This document shows, piece after piece, positions 60,748 through 64,000 of a DNA stretch of 64,000 nucleotides. Source of the stretch: Pycnococcus provasolii (taxonomy: Eukaryota > Chlorophyta > Pseudoscourfieldiophyceae > Pseudoscourfieldiales). Under the pieces are notes generated by a model, which did no database searches, was not told the origin of the DNA, and worked only from the letters and a program-made list of their open reading frames with translations. Every line of letters starts with the position of its first letter. Within the stretch, counting starts at the first letter, position 1. A program made the translations under genes and the position numbers. The stretch is from the NCBI GenBank assembly GCA_049487715.1, contig CP150574.1, positions 434,001 through 498,000 on the forward strand, read 5' to 3'.

Positions 60748-62565
60748 ATGGTGTCCGCCGGCACGTATGACGTCAGCGAGCTCGCACCTGCCGACACGAT
60801 GATGGAAGCCATTGACAAGTACGGAAGTGGACACCCCGCGTACTCCGCGATGTTTCTACACTGGGTGGATGACCTCCTTCCTGGTGGTGGTGGTTGTGGT
60901 TGTGGTTGTGGTTGTGGCTCTTCTTCTTCTTCCGGTTATCCTTCGCACCTCGCTCGTGAGCGTGTCGCCGCTCTCTTTCACTTTTATGCTCCTTCGGCTT
61001 TGGCGGTTGCTCCTTCGCTTCGGGATTTTGACTCGCTCGCGTCTGAGCCTTCATCACTTGCACTTGACTTGACTGGGTTCCCAGTAACTGCTCTTGACTT
61101 GACGATGGAAATCGCACCTCCGGGGACCCAAGGCGCCTCAGCAGTCAACGTGGTGTCGCTCTCGCCAAGGGAAGGAACGGCCGCGGGAGCGTCGCACCAA
61201 AACATTGGAACGTGGTCAGCAGTGCACACGTACGCCGCGTCGAACGCTGACGTACTTAGGGACTACCAACTAGACACGACGTGGAGAAGGCGCGCAATGG
61301 GGGAAGGGACGACCGAAACGAGACGTCAACAGCAGCAGCAGCAGAGTCGCACGACAACAACGACCTCTCCCGCCACCAGCTTGAGAAGAAGCCAGAATAC
61401 ACGTCCGTGGTCAGCAGTATCACAACATCAACAACCAGCACAGCCGGTGAGACTCGTCAGCGCAGTGACAGAACGAAGAAGACAGGTGCGCTTCGCTCAG
61501 GCGGCTGCCGCGGCTGCCGCAGCCGCTACAGCCAACAGCCAGAATCCGCCAGCAACAAGAGCACGGGCGACGACGCGACCTCAAAGTGCATACAGTCTGC
61601 GATCCGCGGTCGAGAACGCGACGGCGACAAGGCAAAGGGAACGAAACGACGTTAGTGCTGCAGCACAAACGAATTCAGCAACGGGCGAAACGATGCTCAT
61701 GCGACGCAACGCACCCGTGCGACGACCGCCGCGAGCACTCGCAAGTGCGGCGTCTGTAGAGCGCGCACTGCTCGGAGATCCGGAGGACGAGAAGCTGGCT
61801 GCACTGCCTATCGGTGATCGCATGCTTGCACAGCTCGAAAAGGCTGCACCGCCGCCGCCGCCGCCGCGGCGCCCTGAAACGACGGCAATACGACAGGCAC
61901 CATCACTACCACCTCCACCTCCTCCAGCATCTCGCGTGCATATCCCACGAGATGCACTTCTCTGGAATACCACCAGCCTTCCATCGCAAGGAACTTGCAC
62001 TGCGGCTAGCCTCGTCGTTGTCAGCGACGATGAGGTTTCGCTCACCACAAGCTCGCTCGACGATGCGATCGACGACAACGTGCAAGAGGCGTCGTTCAAC
62101 GACGACGACAACGACGACCGCGAATGTGACGATAGCGACGACATGCCACCCGAGGCAGGCACAAGCAAGGCCGAAGCCATGCTCGCTCGTCTCGAGCAGA
62201 TGATGCAGCGTGCCGCCGAGTCGAAAAGCTCTCAGGCACCTCCTGCACCTCCTGCAAAGGAGATGGCATCACCTCTTCCGCCTCCTACGCGTCAGCGCAC
62301 GCAAGCTGGGATGCGACGCGATGCTCTTTCGGCCGTCACGGCAGCCTTGCGCCGTGCTGAAGTCTCAGAAGCTAATGCAACGAGGCGTGACAACACCGCG
62401 CATGTCGAGGCATGCGCAGTCAACGCGACGCTCAAGATGATTGCGCGCGACTTTGAGAGTTCGACGGGGGATCATCATCGCCACGACGATGCTGATGTCG
62501 GTGCAGTCCCTCGAGTCCGATGGGGACCGCGCGCGCGGGCGCTACGGCGTGAATGCCACGTGTGA
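60748..62565 (+). CDS. Low-complexity Ser/Ala/Pro-rich protein with RPxSA motifs
   Basis: 605 residues. The N-terminal part has a GCGCGCGCG stretch, then unique sequence. Two short RPWSAV/RPQSAY motifs (about residues 220 and 280) lie within Arg/Gln-rich sequence. Later parts are acidic (DDDNDDRECDDSDD), proline-rich and helical (AEAMLARLEQMMQRAAESKS). The RPxSA motif recurs in microtubule-associated axonemal proteins; a relation is speculative. Codon use and the ATG context (TCTATGGTG) are acceptable. Unknown function. Confidence 0.5.
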   Translation: MVSAGTYDVSELAPADTMMEAIDKYGSGHPAYSAMFLHWVDDLLPGGGGCGCGCGCGSSSSSGYPSHLARERVAALFHFYAPSALAVAPSLRDFDSLASEPSSLALDLTGFPVTALDLTMEIAPPGTQGASAVNVVSLSPREGTAAGASHQNIGTWSAVHTYAASNADVLRDYQLDTTWRRRAMGEGTTETRRQQQQQQSRTTTTTSPATSLRRSQNTRPWSAVSQHQQPAQPVRLVSAVTERRRQVRFAQAAAAAAAAATANSQNPPATRARATTRPQSAYSLRSAVENATATRQRERNDVSAAAQTNSATGETMLMRRNAPVRRPPRALASAASVERALLGDPEDEKLAALPIGDRMLAQLEKAAPPPPPPRRPETTAIRQAPSLPPPPPPASRVHIPRDALLWNTTSLPSQGTCTAASLVVVSDDEVSLTTSSLDDAIDDNVQEASFNDDDNDDRECDDSDDMPPEAGTSKAEAMLARLEQMMQRAAESKSSQAPPAPPAKEMASPLPPPTRQRTQAGMRRDALSAVTAALRRAEVSEANATRRDNTAHVEACAVNATLKMIARDFESSTGDHHRHDDADVGAVPRVRWGPRARALRRECHV

Positions 62566-63151
62566 AAAAGTAGTCGAAGAAATGCATGAAATGTAATAAC
62601 ACCTTCACGACAATTGTTTTGTAAACAAAGTGAACTCCATTACATTACTGAATGAGATGTCTTTGACTTGAAAGAAAGAAAACAAAATTTAATACTAGGA
62701 TCGCTCATTCAATACTTAATGGCGCGGCGATACCATCAATGGCCTCTTCCCCTCCGACCCGAGCTCCGACTGGTTTCTACTGTTAGTTGTTTGGGCCAGC
62801 ATCTGTCACAATCATCCGCTGCAGCGCAGCACGCGCAGCACGTCGTCGCGTGCACGTCGATGCGCGAGTGGCGCCACCGCACTACTTCTCGACGACGCGT
62901 ACGTTGCGACCGCTCGTCTAGCAGGCGGATGCGGGACTCAGGCATCGAAAGCGAGGCGGCGACGGACGTATTTCACGCGCGTGTCATCAGTGATTGGGGT
63001 GAAGACGCTGACGAGGACTTTTTTGAAAATAACTCGTAGGAGTTTTTGTGTAAAATGTTTGTATATACATGATTGCAGTCTCAACTCCAAGACAGTCCCC
63101 TTTCCCACATATTGCACTCCTCTAGATACTATTCTAGCGGCAGGTAGAGTC
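62566..63151. other. Intergenic with partial 3'-flank repeat copies
   Basis: Holds a minus-oriented copy (62622-62659) and a 27-bp block (62669-62695, GAAAGAAAGAAAACAAAATT and flanks) shared with 63400-63426 near the ARC6-like stop. Frames at 62668-63039 are not convincing. Confidence 0.4.
62622..62659 (-). repeat. Dispersed 3'-flank repeat, copy E
   Basis: Minus strand CTCATTCAGTAATGTAATGG then AGTTCACTTTGTTT. Here it lies about 60 bases after the plus-strand stop at 62565 but in the opposite orientation, unlike the other copies. Confidence 0.5.
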
Positions 63152-63405
63152 GTAAGTCTGACCCTTGAGTCATCGTGTTGATGCTTGGTTGGTGGCGCTG
63201 GCGACGACATCAACGAAAACAAGTCGCAACCGGAGCCCTCACTACGCCAACGAAAGCGCCCTGATAGAGTGATACAACCTTCGAAATCACCTGCGCAATG
63301 TACAAAAACGCGAAGTGAATGGCACCGGTGAATGGGCTGAATGGTGAAAGTGAATGGTGTGAATGGACGACGTTGGACAAATAAAGTGTAACTTCATTAC
63401 TGAAA
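63152..63405 (-). repeat. Dispersed 3'-flank repeat, copy F (near full length)
   Basis: Minus strand: TTCAGTAATGAAGTTACACT, GTCGTCCATTCACACCATTC, CGCGTTTTTGTACATTGCGC and AACACGATGACTCAAGG, collinear with copy A at 159-398. It starts about 16 bases after the ARC6-like stop, same orientation. Confidence 0.7.
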
Positions 63406-63420
63406 GAAAGAAAACAAAAT

Positions 63421-63999
63421 TTAATACAACACCCGTCCACCGCAAATCTTCCATTTGCCCTTGGTTCGCAGCAGCTCGTAGCGAACGCGATACGAGCTGT
63501 TGTAGGAATCCGCACGCTCGTCACTCTGTCTTCCATTCGTCTTCGGCGCAGCGCCCTCGCGCAGCACGGCACTCTCATCAATCGACGCGAGAACAACCGC
63601 GCGGTCGAACTTCGAGTTCAACTCAACACCTTCAATTGTTAGCGACAACAGGCTGTAGTCCCACCTCCAGCCCATGTTGCGCACGTGCTTCGCGCGCGCA
63701 CGCCAGTGCTCCTTCATCGGACCCTCCAGAATTTCGTCCAGGCGGGCGATGCTGTGCTTCGGTCCCAAGGCTTCGTTTTTTATTTTTTGCCAGCTCTCAA
63801 TCACCTCGTGAGCCTGCATCTTCGTCAGCGTCGCCTGCTTCGCTTGCTCCGAGCGTCCCTTGACGGACTTCTCGGTCGTCGCCTGCTTCGCTTGCTCCGA
63901 GCGTCCCTTGACGGACAACTCGGCACGAGCCGCATTCTGAGACGCCGTGGCTGATCTCCACGTCGATGACGTCCCTGGCTTGCGCGTCACCTCGTCCAT
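63421..63999 (-). CDS. ARC6-like (IMS domain) plastid-division protein, C-terminal part or short form
   Basis: 192 residues from the ATG at 63999; the gene may extend beyond the window. Two near-identical 16-residue repeats (SVKGRSEQAKQAT) precede an IMS domain (about 62-190): HEVIESWQKIKNEALGPKHS, then ARLDEILEGPMKEHWRARAK, NMGWRWDYSLLSLTIEGVEL and RYELLRTKGKWKICGGRVLY. The W..K...LG spacing and the final WKI are those of the ARC6/PARC6 C-terminal domain, which in plants lies in the intermembrane space and recruits PDV proteins. Only this domain and not the DnaJ-like part is visible here. Confidence 0.72.
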   Translation of the reverse strand: MDEVTRKPGTSSTWRSATASQNAARAELSVKGRSEQAKQATTEKSVKGRSEQAKQATLTKMQAHEVIESWQKIKNEALGPKHSIARLDEILEGPMKEHWRARAKHVRNMGWRWDYSLLSLTIEGVELNSKFDRAVVLASIDESAVLREGAAPKTNGRQSDERADSYNSSYRVRYELLRTKGKWKICGGRVLY

Positions 64000-64000
64000 G

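Noticed and set aside
62668-63039. Plus-strand frame of 123 residues
   Set aside because: No ATG-compatible protein-like start, Arg/Ser-rich, overlaps 3'-flank repeats.
1-64000. tRNA or rRNA genes
   Set aside because: No cloverleaf with A/B boxes or rRNA core found by eye; a covariance-model scan would be decisive.

Overview
The window looks like nuclear DNA of a small, intron-poor, walled or scaly green alga (chlorophyte or prasinophyte grade). The evidence is mixed. Plastid proteins carry apparent transit peptides (SufC and a tyrosine/tryptophan-permease-type carrier), and there is an ARC6-type plastid-division domain. There are two large pherophorin-like proline-rich extracellular proteins. 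The eukaryotic core genes present are the 20S proteasome subunit alpha-5, ribosomal protein uL2/RPL8, a Rab escort protein and a four-CNB cyclic-nucleotide-dependent kinase. Only two short introns could be supported (4919-5228 and about 7608-7666). Telomere-type (TTAGGG)n tracts occur inside the window. The species is not identified; a marine prasinophyte is a guess.

Layout. 1-5.5 kb: the tail of one gene, an FAD-linked (aldonolactone-type) oxidase, a GT90 glycosyltransferase and a small spliced coiled-coil protein. 5.6-7.3 kb: an insertion-rich interval with telomeric repeats at both ends of a retrotransposon gag-like fragment. 7.3-12.8 kb: dense housekeeping genes (Rab escort protein, SufC, PSMA5, RPL8). 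13.9-22.7 kb: an extracellular-matrix locus. It holds a 1287-residue LRR/pherophorin/beta-sandwich membrane protein, three tandem copies of a secreted polyalanine/polyglycine protein gene with beta-helix gene fragments between them, and a divergent tyrosine/arginine-rich secreted protein. 23.8-33.8 kb: a glutamine-rich protein, a secreted flavin amine-oxidase-like enzyme, the amino-acid permease and the kinase. 34-50.7 kb: an EF-hand coiled-coil protein, a two-ORF locus with an ATGA overlap, a 39-bp coding minisatellite, several unrecognised genes, a TIR element with possible CTAG target duplications, an LRR membrane protein, an RCC1-like protein and an acylated BAR-like protein. 51-54.7 kb: a graveyard of gene fragments (a pseudogene with an internal stop, a Helitron-type helicase 3' end, a truncated AnmK kinase) next to telomere-like tracts. 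54.7-58.7 kb: a second pherophorin-like membrane protein whose frame is broken twice in low-complexity DNA. 60.7-64 kb: a serine/proline/alanine-rich protein and the ARC6-like gene at the edge.

Three non-genic patterns stand out. First, a dispersed sequence family of about 250 bp lies just downstream of stop codons, mostly in the gene's own orientation. Second, interstitial telomeric tracts repeatedly mark the edges of foreign or broken DNA. Third, uninterrupted G/C homopolymers of 13-22 bp occur only in intergenic DNA. All functional calls come from reading translations and motifs; no search was run.
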